Below, in pieces: positions 43,130 through 52,240 of a stretch of 64,000 nt of DNA (the stretch's first letter is position 1; every line of letters begins with the position of its first letter). Source of the DNA: Pseudotabrizicola sp. (GTDB lineage: Bacteria; Pseudomonadota; Alphaproteobacteria; Rhodobacterales; Rhodobacteraceae). The stretch lies in assembly GCF_030684215.1 (NCBI RefSeq), contig NZ_JAUXOV010000065.1, positions 105,015 to 169,014 on the forward strand. Direction: 5' to 3'. The notes beneath the pieces are model-generated. The model ran no database searches. It saw nothing but the letters and a program-made list of their open reading frames with translations, and was not told the DNA's origin. The position numbers and the translations under genes were made by a program.

Positions 43130-44205
43130 CAGACCGCCCCCTCTTTTACGCGCCAGTCATCGGCGTAGACGTTGATTTTCTGCGGGACAAAGGCCACGTG
43201 GGTCAAGTCTGCGCAGATCTCCATGCCCTCGGGGGCGACGATGCTGAACGGCTGGCCCATCACCTCGGCCCGGATCAGGCGGTGGCGGCCCACATCTTCG
43301 ACGCGGCGGATGCTGACGGGCAGGCCGTCACCACGGGTGAGCGCCGCATATTCGGGGCGAATGCCGATCTGGGTGCGGCCATTGATTGGCCCATACGCCG
43401 CACCCAAACTGACCGACGCCCCTTGCAGATGGGCGCGGTTTCCGTCGATCTTTGCATCAAGCAGATTCATGCCGGGCGAGCCGATGAAATAGCCGACGAA
43501 AGTGTGCGCCGGGGTCTCAAACAGCTCTTCCGGGGTGCCCATCTGGACCACGCGGCCATCATACATCACCACCACCTTGTCGGCGAAGGTCAGTGCCTCG
43601 GTCTGGTCATGGGTCACATAAATCATGGTGTGGCCAAAGTCGCGGTGCAGCTTTTTCAACTGCGTGCGCAATTCCCACTTCATATGGGGGTCGATCACCG
43701 TCAGCGGTTCGTCAAACAGAATGGCATTCACGTCTTCGCGCACCATACCCCGGCCAAGGCTGATCTTTTGCTTGGCATCCGCCGTCAGCCCTTGGGCCTT
43801 GCGCGACAGGCGATCCTCCATCCCGATCATCTGGGCGATGGCTTGCACGCGCTCGGCGATGTATTTCGGGTCCATCCCGCGATTGCGCAGCGGAAAGGCA
43901 AGGTTATCGCGCACCGACATGGTGTCGTAGACAACGGGAAACTGGAACACCTGCGCGATGTTACGCTCTGCCGTGGCGGCATCGGTCACGTCACGGTCGC
44001 CAAACAGCACACGGCCCTGACTGGGGCGCAACAGGCCGGAGATGATATTCAAAAGTGTGGTCTTGCCGCACCCGGATGACCCAAGCAACGCATAGGCGCC
44101 GCCGTCTTGCCAGACGTGATCCATTTCCTTGAGTGCGAAATCTTCGTCCTTGGACGCGTTCGGATAATAGCTGTGCGCAAGATTTTTCAGCGTGATCTGT
44201 GCCAT
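43129..44205 (-). CDS. glpT: Glycerol ABC transporter ATPase (GlpT, degenerate signature)
   Basis: A 358-residue ATPase. Walker A is GSSGCGKTTLLN (about 38-49), Walker B NAILFDEPLTVID (about 155-167), and the switch His is in IYVTHDQTEAL. The signature is LTADAKQKISLGRGM where LSGGQ is expected. That form is a feature of GlpT-type subunits as I recall them. A C-terminal MalK-like regulatory domain follows (about 235-355; RTQIGIRPEYAALTRG, SIRRVEDVGRHRLIRA). It works with GlpS, the other ATPase, which keeps an intact LSGGQ. Start is 2 bp from the glpS stop. Confidence 0.92.
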
Positions 44206-44206
44206 G

Positions 44207-45307
44207 TTACGCGGCCCCCTTCAAGTCTGACTGCGCATAGGCGGCAGCGGCGGCAAGACGGCCAGAGGCGTCGAACAGATAGACATGCGCCGGGTCAAGC
44301 CAGACCGTAACCTCGGCCCCGTCGGCCAGATTCTGCACGCCATGCACAAGGCCGACCCATTTGTCGGCACCGTGATACAGGTGCAAAAACGTCTCTGATC
44401 CGGTGATCTCGGTCACGCCAAGCATGCAACTGAACGGCACAGCGTCGGGTGATTGCTGGTGCAGGGACAAATGGTTGGCGCGAAAGCCTGCGGTATAGGT
44501 GCCATCGGGAAGGCTTGCAAAGGCGCCGCTTGCCGGGGTTGTCACCTCGCCCAGCGCAAGCTTGGCAAAGGTTTTGACGCAAGGCAGGAAGTTCATCGGT
44601 GGGTCTGAAAAGACGCGTGCGGTGGTCATGTCGGCAGGCTGGCGGTAGACCTGTGGCGTGGGACCGAACTGGGTGACGCGGCCTTCGTGCAGGGCGGCGG
44701 TGCTGCCGCCCAAAAGCAGGGCTTCTTCGGGCTCGGTGGTGGCATAGACGAAAATCGCGCCCGATGCTTCAAAGATTCGGGGAATTTCGATGCGCAATTC
44801 CTCGCGCAGTTTGTAATCAAGGTTCGCCAGCGGCTCATCCAGCAGCACCAGCCCCGCGCCTTTGACCAAGGCCCGCGCAAGGGCGCAGCGTTGTTGCTGG
44901 CCGCCCGACAATTCGAGCGGACGGCGTTGCAGCATCGGCGTCAGGCGCATCATTTCCGCGGTTTCGCGCACGGCTTTGTCGATCGAGGCCGCATCACGCC
45001 CCATGATCCGCAACGGCGAGGCGATGTTGTCGTAAACTGTCATACCGGGATAGTTGATGAACTGCTGATAGACCATCGCGACCTTGCGATCCTGCACGCG
45101 CATGCCCGTCACATCCGTGCCGTCCCAAAGAATGCGCCCGGTTGTTGGCGCATCAAGCCCCGCCATCAGCCGCATAAGAGAGGTTTTGCCCGACAAGGTG
45201 GGGCCGAGCAGCACGTTCATCGTGCCTTTTTGCAATGTCAGGGTCGTGGGGTGGATATGAACCCGCCCCTCGACCGACCGTGACACATTTTGCAATTCCA
45301 AAGCCAT
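44207..45307 (-). CDS. glpS: Glycerol ABC transporter ATPase (GlpS)
   Basis: A 366-residue ATPase. Walker A reads GPTLSGKTSLMRL (about 33-45), the signature LSGGQQQRCALARAL is intact, and Walker B is GLVLLDEPLANLD; the usual H-loop His is replaced in VYATTEPEEAL by Thr. The C-terminal half is a MalK-like regulatory region (TYTAGFRANHLSLHQ, VGLVHGVQNLADGAEV). Together with GlpT it should form an asymmetric dimer, each subunit lacking different elements. The gene follows glpD by 10 bp. Confidence 0.92.
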   Translation of the reverse strand: MALELQNVSRSVEGRVHIHPTTLTLQKGTMNVLLGPTLSGKTSLMRLMAGLDAPTTGRILWDGTDVTGMRVQDRKVAMVYQQFINYPGMTVYDNIASPLRIMGRDAASIDKAVRETAEMMRLTPMLQRRPLELSGGQQQRCALARALVKGAGLVLLDEPLANLDYKLREELRIEIPRIFEASGAIFVYATTEPEEALLLGGSTAALHEGRVTQFGPTPQVYRQPADMTTARVFSDPPMNFLPCVKTFAKLALGEVTTPASGAFASLPDGTYTAGFRANHLSLHQQSPDAVPFSCMLGVTEITGSETFLHLYHGADKWVGLVHGVQNLADGAEVTVWLDPAHVYLFDASGRLAAAAAYAQSDLKGAA

Positions 45308-45317
45308 CAGAGTTCCC

Positions 45318-46904
45318 TTATTCCGCCGCCGGGCTGACAGCCCGTGGCGTGGTCATAAACTGTTCAATCGCGGCGATCTGATCGGTGGTCAGGCGCAGAC
45401 CCAGCTTGGTGCGCCGCCAGACGATATCGATGGCGTGGCGGGCGTATTCATGGGTCATCAGCCAGTGAATTTCGGCCTCTGTCAGGGTGGCGCCGAAATC
45501 CCGGCCCAGATCGGCCAGCGATTTGGCGTCGCCCAGAACCAGCGTCGCCTCTGTGCCATAAGCGCGGATCAGCCGGGCAGCGTGGTAATCTGACAGATAT
45601 GGGTGTGCGGCGTGCAGTCGCGCCGTCAGATCGGCCACGCCGTCAATCGGGAAATTGCCACCGGGAAGCGGCTGGCGCGCTGTCCATTTCCCCTTGGTAC
45701 CGGGGAAAAACGGCGCGATTTTCTCCAGTGCGGATTCGGCCAGACGGCGGTAGGTGGTGATCTTGCCGCCAAACACGTTCAGAAGCGGCGCACCGGTTTG
45801 GTCAAGGCTGAGGACATAGTCGCGCGTGGCGGCCGTGGCAGATTTTGCACCATCATTATACAGCGGTCGCACGCCGGAATAGGTCCAGACCACATCATCA
45901 CGGGTTACAGGCTTGGCAAAGTATTTCGACGCGAAATCAAGCAGGTAGTCGCGTTCTTCATCGGTGCAGACGGCATCTTTCGGCGCGCCCTGGTGGTCTT
46001 TGTCGGTGGTGCCGATCAGGGTGAAATCCTGCTCATACGGAATGGCAAAGATGATGCGGCCATCGGTGCCCTGAAAGAAATAGCATCGGTCGTGGTCATA
46101 CAGTTTGCGGGTCACGATATGGCTGCCGCGCACCAGCCGGACGCCTTCGGTCGAATTGATGCGGGCGACGTTGCGGATGATGTCCTCAACCCACGGGCCG
46201 CCTGCATTTACCAGCACGCGGGCGCGGTGCGTGACGCGGCCATGGATCCCATCGGTGGTGATTTCCCAGTGGTCGCCCATGCGGGTCGCGCTGATGACCG
46301 GGGTTCCGACCATGATCTGTGCGCCGCGCGCCTGTGCATCGCGGGCGTTCAGCACAACGAGGCGGGAGTCTTCGATCCAGCAATCGGAATACTCGTAAGC
46401 GCGGGCAAATTTCGGGTTCAGCGGTCGCCCTGCCGGATCACGCGTCAGGTCGAGCGTCCGGGTTGCGGGCAGAACCTTGCGGCCGCCCAAAGTGTCGTAA
46501 AGAAACAGGCCCAGACGGATCAGCCACGCCGGACGACGGCCTTTCATCCATGGCATGAACAGACCCAAAAGACGGCTGGTCGGTGTTGCACTCTCAAACC
46601 GCATGTCGCGGTGATAGGGCAGCACAAATCGCATCGGCCATGAGATGTGCGGCATGGCGGCAAGCAGGGTTTCGCGTTCCTCCAGCGCCTCGCGCACCAG
46701 ACGGAATTCGAAATATTCCAGATAGCGCAGACCACCATGGAACAGCTTGGTCGAGGACGATGACGTAGCTTGCGCCAGATCGCCCTGTTCGGCCAGAATG
46801 ACCGACAGGCCACGGCCCGCCGCGTCGCGCGCTATGCCGCAGCCATTGATGCCACCGCCAATGATGAACAGGTCGGCCACGTCGGGCCGCTGGGCATCTG
46901 TCAC
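45318..46904 (-). CDS. glpD: Glycerol-3-phosphate dehydrogenase, FAD-dependent
   Basis: GlpD of 528 residues oxidises sn-glycerol-3-phosphate to dihydroxyacetone phosphate at the membrane, passing electrons to quinone. FAD motif DLFIIGGGINGCGIARDAAG near the N-terminus, then SSSSTKLFHGGLRYLEYFEF, the active-site IFAIPYEQDFTLIGTTDKDH and VWTYSGVRPLYNDGAKSATA. GTG at 46904 is chosen because AAGGGGGGAT sits just upstream; a TTG at 46976 would add 24 residues with no ribosome site. It is the first gene of the glycerol operon and diverges from glpR. Confidence 0.96.
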   Translation of the reverse strand: MTDAQRPDVADLFIIGGGINGCGIARDAAGRGLSVILAEQGDLAQATSSSSTKLFHGGLRYLEYFEFRLVREALEERETLLAAMPHISWPMRFVLPYHRDMRFESATPTSRLLGLFMPWMKGRRPAWLIRLGLFLYDTLGGRKVLPATRTLDLTRDPAGRPLNPKFARAYEYSDCWIEDSRLVVLNARDAQARGAQIMVGTPVISATRMGDHWEITTDGIHGRVTHRARVLVNAGGPWVEDIIRNVARINSTEGVRLVRGSHIVTRKLYDHDRCYFFQGTDGRIIFAIPYEQDFTLIGTTDKDHQGAPKDAVCTDEERDYLLDFASKYFAKPVTRDDVVWTYSGVRPLYNDGAKSATAATRDYVLSLDQTGAPLLNVFGGKITTYRRLAESALEKIAPFFPGTKGKWTARQPLPGGNFPIDGVADLTARLHAAHPYLSDYHAARLIRAYGTEATLVLGDAKSLADLGRDFGATLTEAEIHWLMTHEYARHAIDIVWRRTKLGLRLTTDQIAAIEQFMTTPRAVSPAAE

Positions 46905-46981
46905 GTTTTTATCCCCCCTTGGAAAGGTTGCCCCTCCACGGTGCAGACCCTGCATCACGGTGTCGGCATGCGTCAATCAAA

Positions 46982-47020
46982 ATTTTTCGTTTATGCGCGC
47001 TTTTATTTGAAACGAACATT
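46982..47020. promoter_or_regulatory. Probable GlpR operator half-sites in the glpD-glpR intergenic region
   Basis: ATTTTTCGTT (46982-46991) and AACGAACATT (47011-47020) match the left and right halves of the E. coli GlpR operator (WATKTTCGWT / AWCGAACATW). AAAAACGAATG (47078-47088) is a weaker third copy. They lie between the divergent starts of glpD and glpR, where a DeoR-type repressor would act. Their spacing does not form one canonical site. Confidence 0.62.
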
Positions 47021-47167
47021 TAAGCAGTAGCATGCGGGGAAATTATAGGTTTGACCCTGGGATATGCTGCAATCGCAGAAAAACGAATGCACATGCGGCG
47101 TGATTTTTGGGGCGGTGACAAGCCCCGGCAACCTGTGCCAGAAGAAGAGAACGAAGGGGCAAACATC

Positions 47168-47929
47168 GTGGCATTGAATTTTCGGCAAACAGGTATTCTG
47201 GAAATCGCACGGCAAGAAGGCCGCGTCGTGGTTGAAGATCTGGCGCAGCGGTTTGACGTGACGCTTCAGACGATCCGCCGTGATCTTACTGAACTTGCCG
47301 ATGCAGGGCATCTGGACCGGGTGCATGGTGGCGCTGTGCCTCGCACCGGAGTTACCAACATAGGCTATGAAGCGCGGCGTCGGATGAACGAAGCGGCCAA
47401 GACTGCCATCGCGCGGGCTTGCGCGGCAATGATCCCGGACAATTCGTCGATGATCCTGAACCTTGGCACCACGACTGAGGCAGTGGCGCGGGAATTGGTG
47501 CATCATCGAAATATTACGGTGGTGACCAACAATATGAATGTGGCCAATATTCTGGTTGCCAATGCAAGCTGTGAGATCATGGTGGCGGGCGGCGCGCTGC
47601 GTCGGACCGATGGCGGATTGGTGGGCGAGTTGACCACTCAATTCATTGAGCAATTCAAGGTGGATTTTGCAATTATCGGCACCTCGGCTTTGGATCGGGA
47701 CGGCGATCTGCTGGACTTTGATCTGGCCGAAGTGCGGGTAAGTCGCGCGATCATCCGGCAGGCGCGGCAGTCCTTTCTGGTGACGGACCATACCAAGCTG
47801 GGCCAGTCCGCTCCGGCCCGCATAGCCAGTCTGTCAGAACTGGACGCGGTGATCACCGATCAGGCACTGCCAGACAGTCTGATGAGCGCCTGCGAGGGTT
47901 GGGGCACACGGGTTGTGGTGGCTGGATAA
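47168..47929 (+). CDS. glpR: DeoR-family repressor of the glycerol locus
   Basis: A 253-residue DeoR/GlpR regulator. The N-terminal HTH (FRQTGILEIARQEGRVVVED, LAQRFDVTLQTIRRDLTELA) and the C-terminal sugar-phosphate isomerase-like effector domain (NLGTTTEAVARELVHHRNIT, VVTNNMNVANILV, GGLVGELTTQFIEQFKVDFA) are typical of GlpR-type proteins, which bind glycerol-3-phosphate. I chose GTG 47168 with AAGGGG 8 bases upstream; an earlier TTG or ATG would add up to 39 residues that do not fit the family. It is divergent from glpD and should repress the glycerol operon. Confidence 0.92.
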   Translation: MALNFRQTGILEIARQEGRVVVEDLAQRFDVTLQTIRRDLTELADAGHLDRVHGGAVPRTGVTNIGYEARRRMNEAAKTAIARACAAMIPDNSSMILNLGTTTEAVARELVHHRNITVVTNNMNVANILVANASCEIMVAGGALRRTDGGLVGELTTQFIEQFKVDFAIIGTSALDRDGDLLDFDLAEVRVSRAIIRQARQSFLVTDHTKLGQSAPARIASLSELDAVITDQALPDSLMSACEGWGTRVVVAG

Positions 47930-48015
47930 AACGTGGGCTAGGCGCGAAAATGCACATTGCGTCCGCATGGCCAAAAGCTATCCTGACCGGAATGGTTTTT
48001 AGGAGTGCTTGAGTG

Positions 48016-48888
48016 ATGCCCCTTCTTTATGACGCCGTGCCGCCACTGCCAGAGCCACAGAACATCGACATCGCGCAAGAGGCAGAGTCAGAGCTTATCC
48101 GCAGCCTCGATATATCGATGTTCTCGGCGGAAGATCTTTTGAACCTTATCTTGCAGCGATCCGAAGTGCTGTTTGACCTGCCTCGCTCGGGCCGGATCAT
48201 TCGTGCGTGGAATGGGGGGGATGAGGCGCCGATCAGGGACTGTGTGCAAACCTATGGCGAGACGATCGCCAGACGTGCCGCGGGCGTGATCTATGCCGAA
48301 TACCGCGCCCTTGCACCGATCCTGTTGGCCAATCCGGCCAAGCGTGTGGCCGATATTGGCTGTGGTTACGGTTTTTTCGATCTGTTCCTGGCGCGCGACA
48401 GCAAGGCGTCGGTTCTGCTGATCGACATTGAACAGAACACCCGCCGCCATTTCGGTTACGCAGTTGAAGGTGCAGCCTATTCCAACCTGTCGATTGCACG
48501 CCGTTTGCTGGAGTCGAATGGTGTCGCGGCCAAGCGCATTGAAACGCTGAACCCCGAGCGCGAGGATCTGACCGCTGCCGCTCCGGTAGATCTGGCGGTA
48601 AGTTTTTTGTCTTGCGGATTCCACTATCCTGCCAGCAGTTATGCCGCCTACTTCCGCGACGGCGTGGCACCGGGGGGTAAGATCATGCTGGATCTTCGGG
48701 CTGCGACGGCAGATGCCCAAATGGTTGACCTTGAGGGGCTTGGCGCGGTTGAAGATCTGGCAGCACCCCCCAAGGCGCGTCGGATCTTGCTGCGCAAACC
48801 CCCCGCTGTCAAACCGGCTACGACCAAAACCACGGCCAGTCAGGCAAAGCTGAAGGCCGCATCAAGCGGAAGTTCGCGGGCGCGCTGA
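48016..48888 (+). CDS. SAM-dependent methyltransferase-like protein
   Basis: A 290-residue class I methyltransferase-type protein. The SAM motif is KRVADIGCGYGFFDLFLARD (about residues 109-128), followed by the acidic loop VLLIDIEQNTRRHFGY. The N-terminal 100 residues are helical (SELIRSLDISMFSAEDLLNL) and the C-terminus is basic and low-complexity (KPATTKTTASQAKLKAASSG). The substrate is not known. ATG 48016 is preceded by AGGAG; a GTG at 48013 is possible. Its last 49 bp overlap the 3' end of the convergent molybdenum hydroxylase gene. Confidence 0.8.
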   Translation: MPLLYDAVPPLPEPQNIDIAQEAESELIRSLDISMFSAEDLLNLILQRSEVLFDLPRSGRIIRAWNGGDEAPIRDCVQTYGETIARRAAGVIYAEYRALAPILLANPAKRVADIGCGYGFFDLFLARDSKASVLLIDIEQNTRRHFGYAVEGAAYSNLSIARRLLESNGVAAKRIETLNPEREDLTAAAPVDLAVSFLSCGFHYPASSYAAYFRDGVAPGGKIMLDLRAATADAQMVDLEGLGAVEDLAAPPKARRILLRKPPAVKPATTKTTASQAKLKAASSGSSRAR

Positions 48889-51062
48889 CCGGTCAACGCA
48901 AACAGCGCATTGGCCAGTGCGGGGGCGGCGGGGGGAGTTCCCGGCTCGCCAATGCCCCTTATTTTGCCGCCGCTTTCCAGAATCCGCACCTGAATTTCCG
49001 GACATTGGTGCAGGCGCAAGGGCGCATAATCCCAATAGTTTTGCTGTTCCACATGGCCGCCAGCAAAGGTGATCTGGCCGTTAATCGCAGCGGACAGGCC
49101 AAACACCATCGCGCCCGAGACTTGCGCTTCGATGTTGCGCGGGTCTAGTGCTGTGCCCACATCCACCGCCGCCCAAGCCGCGGTCAGGCGGATGCCATCG
49201 GGTGTGTCCTCAACCTCGATCACCTCGGCGGTTGGCACGCCAAAGGACAGGCAGAAGGCGACGCCCAAGGCACGGTTGAGGCGGGGGGTGCCCCATGAGG
49301 ACATCTCTGCCACTGCTTCCAGCACCTTGCGGGAAGGTTCATGCGTGATCTGACGCAGACGGAATTCCAGCGGATCAACGCCCGCGAGATGCGCCAGCTC
49401 GTCCACAGCGCTTTCGTGGAAAAAGCCGTTATGCGACGCGCCGACCGACCGCCAGAAACCATGTGGCACGGTGCGTGGCGCGCGGTGGGTGGTGACGCGG
49501 TAATTGGCAAAGCCGTAGGGCTGTTCCCACGCGCCCTGTGAAAGGGTGCTGTCGGGGCCGGCCAGCGGCACGCCGAAGCGTTCGGCAAAGGTTTCCATGA
49601 TGGATGGCGCGCAAATCGCCAGATCAAGGCTTTCCACCGTGCCATCGATGACGCTGCCCTTGATGCGGGCGGTGGCCATTGGGCGGAACATGCCATGCGC
49701 CATGTCTTCTTCGCGCGACCAAGTGACCACGACGGGCGTGCCGGGGATCGCGGCGGCAACCTGTGCGGCGTAAACGGTAGCATCCACTTCCGTCCGGCGG
49801 CCAAAACCGCCGCCCATGAGGGTGGTGTGCAGGGTAACATTTTCTTCGGGGATGCCCGCGGCGCGGGCGGCGGCGGCGCGGGCAAAGCCGGGGGCCTGGG
49901 TGCCGACCCAGATGTCAAGCATGCCATCGTGCAGATGGGCGGTGGCCTGCATCGGTTCCATGGTGGCATGGGTCAGGGTGGGGACGTGATATTCGGCCTC
50001 CCACGTCTGGCCGCTGGACTTTGTAACATCGCCCTCGTTGCGCGGCGTGGCGTTGAGCGTATCGGCGGTAAAGGCGGCGCCGATCTGGGCACGCATTTCG
50101 GCTGTGGTGGCGGGATAGCTGGCGGCTGCCCAATCGAAGATGACTGCGTTTGCGCCTTGAATCGCGGCCCAGGTGGAGTTGGCGACGACGGCGACGCCGT
50201 GGCCAAGGTCGATCACCTGCTCTACCCCCGGCAGTTGCAGGGCCGCGCTGGCGTCATAGCTGTTCATCGCGGCGCCGATGGCAGGGTTCATCTTGACCGT
50301 GGCAAAGCGCATGCCGGGCAGGCGGATATCGCCCGCGAATACGGCGGTTCCGGTGGATTTCTCCACCATGTCGATGCGCGGCAAAGAAGTGCCGAGCAGA
50401 GTCCAATCGGCACGGGCTTTCAGCGGCGGCACGGCGGGCAGGTCGCTTTCGGCAGCCTCAACCGCCAGATCGGTATAGGGGATGCGGGTGCCATCGGCAG
50501 CAATCACCGCGCCCGCTTCGGTGCGGAGCGTATCGGCAGAGACGCCCAGACGACGGGCGGCGGCCTGTATCAGGGCCACGCGGGCCACAGCGCCGGCGGC
50601 GCGCATTTTTTCATAAGCGTCGGGGGTGGAGGTAGAGCCACCAGTGATTTGCAGGGCCAGAAACTTGGCTGGGATCGCCATGGCATGGCGTGCGGTTTCT
50701 GCAAGCCAGCTTTCATCGGTCGGCGCAAAAGGCACGCCTTCTTCCAGCATCCCGCGATTGTAATAGGCGGCAGCAGGCGGGCCGTGCATGACGCGGACCT
50801 GATTCCATGGCAGGTCCAACTCCTCGGCCACAAGGGCGGCAAGAGTGGATTGGATGCCTTGGCCCATCTCGGCGCGTGGGGTGATGATGGTGACACCCTG
50901 CGGGTCGATTAGCACATAGGGGGTGATCGCGCCAATGCCTGCGCCCGCGATCGGGTTGGGGTGTGGCTTGCGGTAGGCATAAGTGCCAAAGGCGACCCCG
51001 CCCAGAATGGCGGCGGACCCGATCAGGAAGGTGCGGCGGGCTATGGTTCCCAGACGGCTCAT
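48840..51062 (-). CDS. Molybdenum hydroxylase large subunit (isoquinoline 1-oxidoreductase IorB-like)
   Basis: A 740-residue molybdopterin-binding subunit of the xanthine oxidase family. A Tat leader is visible (ARRTFLIGSAAILGGVAFGT). Then EMGQGIQSTLAALVAEELDL, STGTAVFAGDIRLPGM, THATMEPMQATAHLHD, the Mo-cofactor loop MGGGFGRRTEVDATVYAAQV, WRSVGASHNGFFHESAVDEL, and the late catalytic Glu motif GIGEPGTPPAAPALANALF. The single-chain lead with RR and the companion 2Fe-2S protein upstream are like IorAB/aldehyde-oxidase type enzymes. It probably hydroxylates an aromatic N-heterocycle or oxidises an aldehyde in the periplasm. Confidence 0.92.
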   Translation of the reverse strand: MSRLGTIARRTFLIGSAAILGGVAFGTYAYRKPHPNPIAGAGIGAITPYVLIDPQGVTIITPRAEMGQGIQSTLAALVAEELDLPWNQVRVMHGPPAAAYYNRGMLEEGVPFAPTDESWLAETARHAMAIPAKFLALQITGGSTSTPDAYEKMRAAGAVARVALIQAAARRLGVSADTLRTEAGAVIAADGTRIPYTDLAVEAAESDLPAVPPLKARADWTLLGTSLPRIDMVEKSTGTAVFAGDIRLPGMRFATVKMNPAIGAAMNSYDASAALQLPGVEQVIDLGHGVAVVANSTWAAIQGANAVIFDWAAASYPATTAEMRAQIGAAFTADTLNATPRNEGDVTKSSGQTWEAEYHVPTLTHATMEPMQATAHLHDGMLDIWVGTQAPGFARAAAARAAGIPEENVTLHTTLMGGGFGRRTEVDATVYAAQVAAAIPGTPVVVTWSREEDMAHGMFRPMATARIKGSVIDGTVESLDLAICAPSIMETFAERFGVPLAGPDSTLSQGAWEQPYGFANYRVTTHRAPRTVPHGFWRSVGASHNGFFHESAVDELAHLAGVDPLEFRLRQITHEPSRKVLEAVAEMSSWGTPRLNRALGVAFCLSFGVPTAEVIEVEDTPDGIRLTAAWAAVDVGTALDPRNIEAQVSGAMVFGLSAAINGQITFAGGHVEQQNYWDYAPLRLHQCPEIQVRILESGGKIRGIGEPGTPPAAPALANALFALTGQRARELPLDAAFSFA

Positions 51063-51064
51063 GT

Positions 51065-51532
51065 TCAGACCTCGCGCAGGCGGTTGGCGGCATCCTGCAC
51101 GGCGGCGCGGATGCGGGGATAAGTGCCACAGCGGCACAGATTGCCATCCATGGCGTCGTCAATGTCCTGCGGTGTGGGGCTGGGGTTTTCGGCCAGCAGA
51201 CTGGCGGCCTGCATGATCTGGCCAGACTGGCAGTAACCACATTGTGCAACCTGATGTTCGATCCAAGCGGCTTGCACCGCATGAAGGGCGGCAGGGCTGC
51301 CCAGGCCTTCGATCGTCATGACCGAAGCGCCTGCCACATCGGCCAAAGTGGTCTGGCACGACCGTAGCGCCGTGCCATCCACCATGACGGTGCAGGCCCC
51401 GCAGGCCGCAACGCCGCAGCCATATTTGGTGCCCGTCAGGTTCAGCCCGTCGCGCAAGGCCCACAACAGCGGGGTATCGCCCGGCAGATCGACGGTGGCA
51501 CTGGCCCCGTTTACGGTCAGGGTTGTGGGCAT
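51065..51532 (-). CDS. (2Fe-2S)-binding small subunit of the molybdenum hydroxylase (IorA-like)
   Basis: A 155-residue protein with two 2Fe-2S domains: plant-type [17 protein letters not shown] (about 40-56) and the C-terminal [16 protein letters not shown] and [15 protein letters not shown]. It passes electrons from the molybdenum site of the large subunit to an acceptor. It is encoded 2-3 bp before the large subunit. The N-terminal part shows no export signal, so it would travel with the Tat-tagged large subunit as in related complexes. Confidence 0.93.
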   Translation of the reverse strand: MPTTLTVNGASATVDLPGDTPLLWALRDGLNLTGTKYGCGVAACGACTVMVDGTALRSCQTTLADVAGASVMTIEGLGSPAALHAVQAAWIEHQVAQCGYCQSGQIMQAASLLAENPSPTPQDIDDAMDGNLCRCGTYPRIRAAVQDAANRLREV

Positions 51533-51563
51533 GGCAGACTCCTTGAGACGGTGCGGCTTGGCG

Positions 51564-51605
51564 TTATGACAAAATGAGCGCCAAATGTCATAATGTCAAT
51601 TGACA
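51564..51605. promoter_or_regulatory. Palindromic operators between the TetR and molybdenum hydroxylase genes
   Basis: TTATGACA (51564-51571) and TGTCATAA (51586-51593) form an 8-bp inverted repeat with a 14-base spacer, and TGTCAATTGACA (51594-51605) directly follows as a perfect 12-bp palindrome. They share TGTCA/TGACA half-sites. The position between divergent genes fits a TetR-type autorepressor. The overlapping ATG at 51593 is therefore not used as the tetR start. Confidence 0.75.
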
Positions 51606-51634
51606 GCAATCGGAATTTTCGTCAGATCAGTGTC

Positions 51635-52237
51635 ATGAGCGCAGATGAGCAAGAACTGCCCCTACAAGGGGCTGGCCGGGGGGCTGATCGTCAGGACATG
51701 ATCCTTGACGCCGCTTTTCACGCCTTTGCCACTTATGGCTATCGCCGTACCACGATGGATGACATTGCGCGCGGGGTTGGGCTGTCACGCTCGGCGCTGT
51801 ACCTTCATTACCGTAACAAGGAAGACGTGTTTCGCACCTTGGCCGATCGCTATTTCAGTGAGGCGATGGTCGCGATGGAGACGGCGCTGATGGCCCCCGG
51901 CCAGACGCCGGAACAAGCGCTGATCGCGGCGTTTGTCGCCAAGGATGGCAAGTTCATGGATGTGGTGCTGGGCACGCCGCACGGGTCGGAACTGCTGGAC
52001 GCAGGCATGAACCTGACGCGCGACCTTGCCGATCAGGCCGAGGCGCGCAAGATCAGCATACTGACGCGCTGGCTGGTTGCGCTGCCGATGGCGGATGGCA
52101 TCGGGCCGCCCGAGGCGGTTGCGCGTACGATCATTGTGTCGGCCATGGGGCTGAAATTTCCCGGCCAGACGCTGAACGGCTACCGGGAAGGCCAGCGCCA
52201 GCTGGCGCGGCTGTTTGCGCGGGCGATTGCCGGGTAA
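51635..52237 (+). CDS. TetR-family transcriptional regulator
   Basis: A 200-residue TetR regulator. The N-terminal helix-turn-helix is AFHAFATYGYRRTTMDDIAR, GVGLSRSALYLHYRNKEDVF. The C-terminal ligand domain (AVARTIIVSAMGLKFPGQTL) is not assigned. It diverges from the molybdenum hydroxylase genes and has palindromes in front. I use ATG 51635 because the ATG at 51593 lies in the operator. It is tail-to-tail with the RND pump, 3 bp apart, and could control either operon. Confidence 0.9.
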   Translation: MSADEQELPLQGAGRGADRQDMILDAAFHAFATYGYRRTTMDDIARGVGLSRSALYLHYRNKEDVFRTLADRYFSEAMVAMETALMAPGQTPEQALIAAFVAKDGKFMDVVLGTPHGSELLDAGMNLTRDLADQAEARKISILTRWLVALPMADGIGPPEAVARTIIVSAMGLKFPGQTLNGYREGQRQLARLFARAIAG

Positions 52238-52240
52238 ATG

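Noticed and set aside
49695..50912. Plus-strand open frame of 405 residues opposite the molybdenum hydroxylase large subunit
   Set aside because: Shadow of a well supported gene; composition (Gly, Arg, His-rich) and lack of motifs do not support coding.
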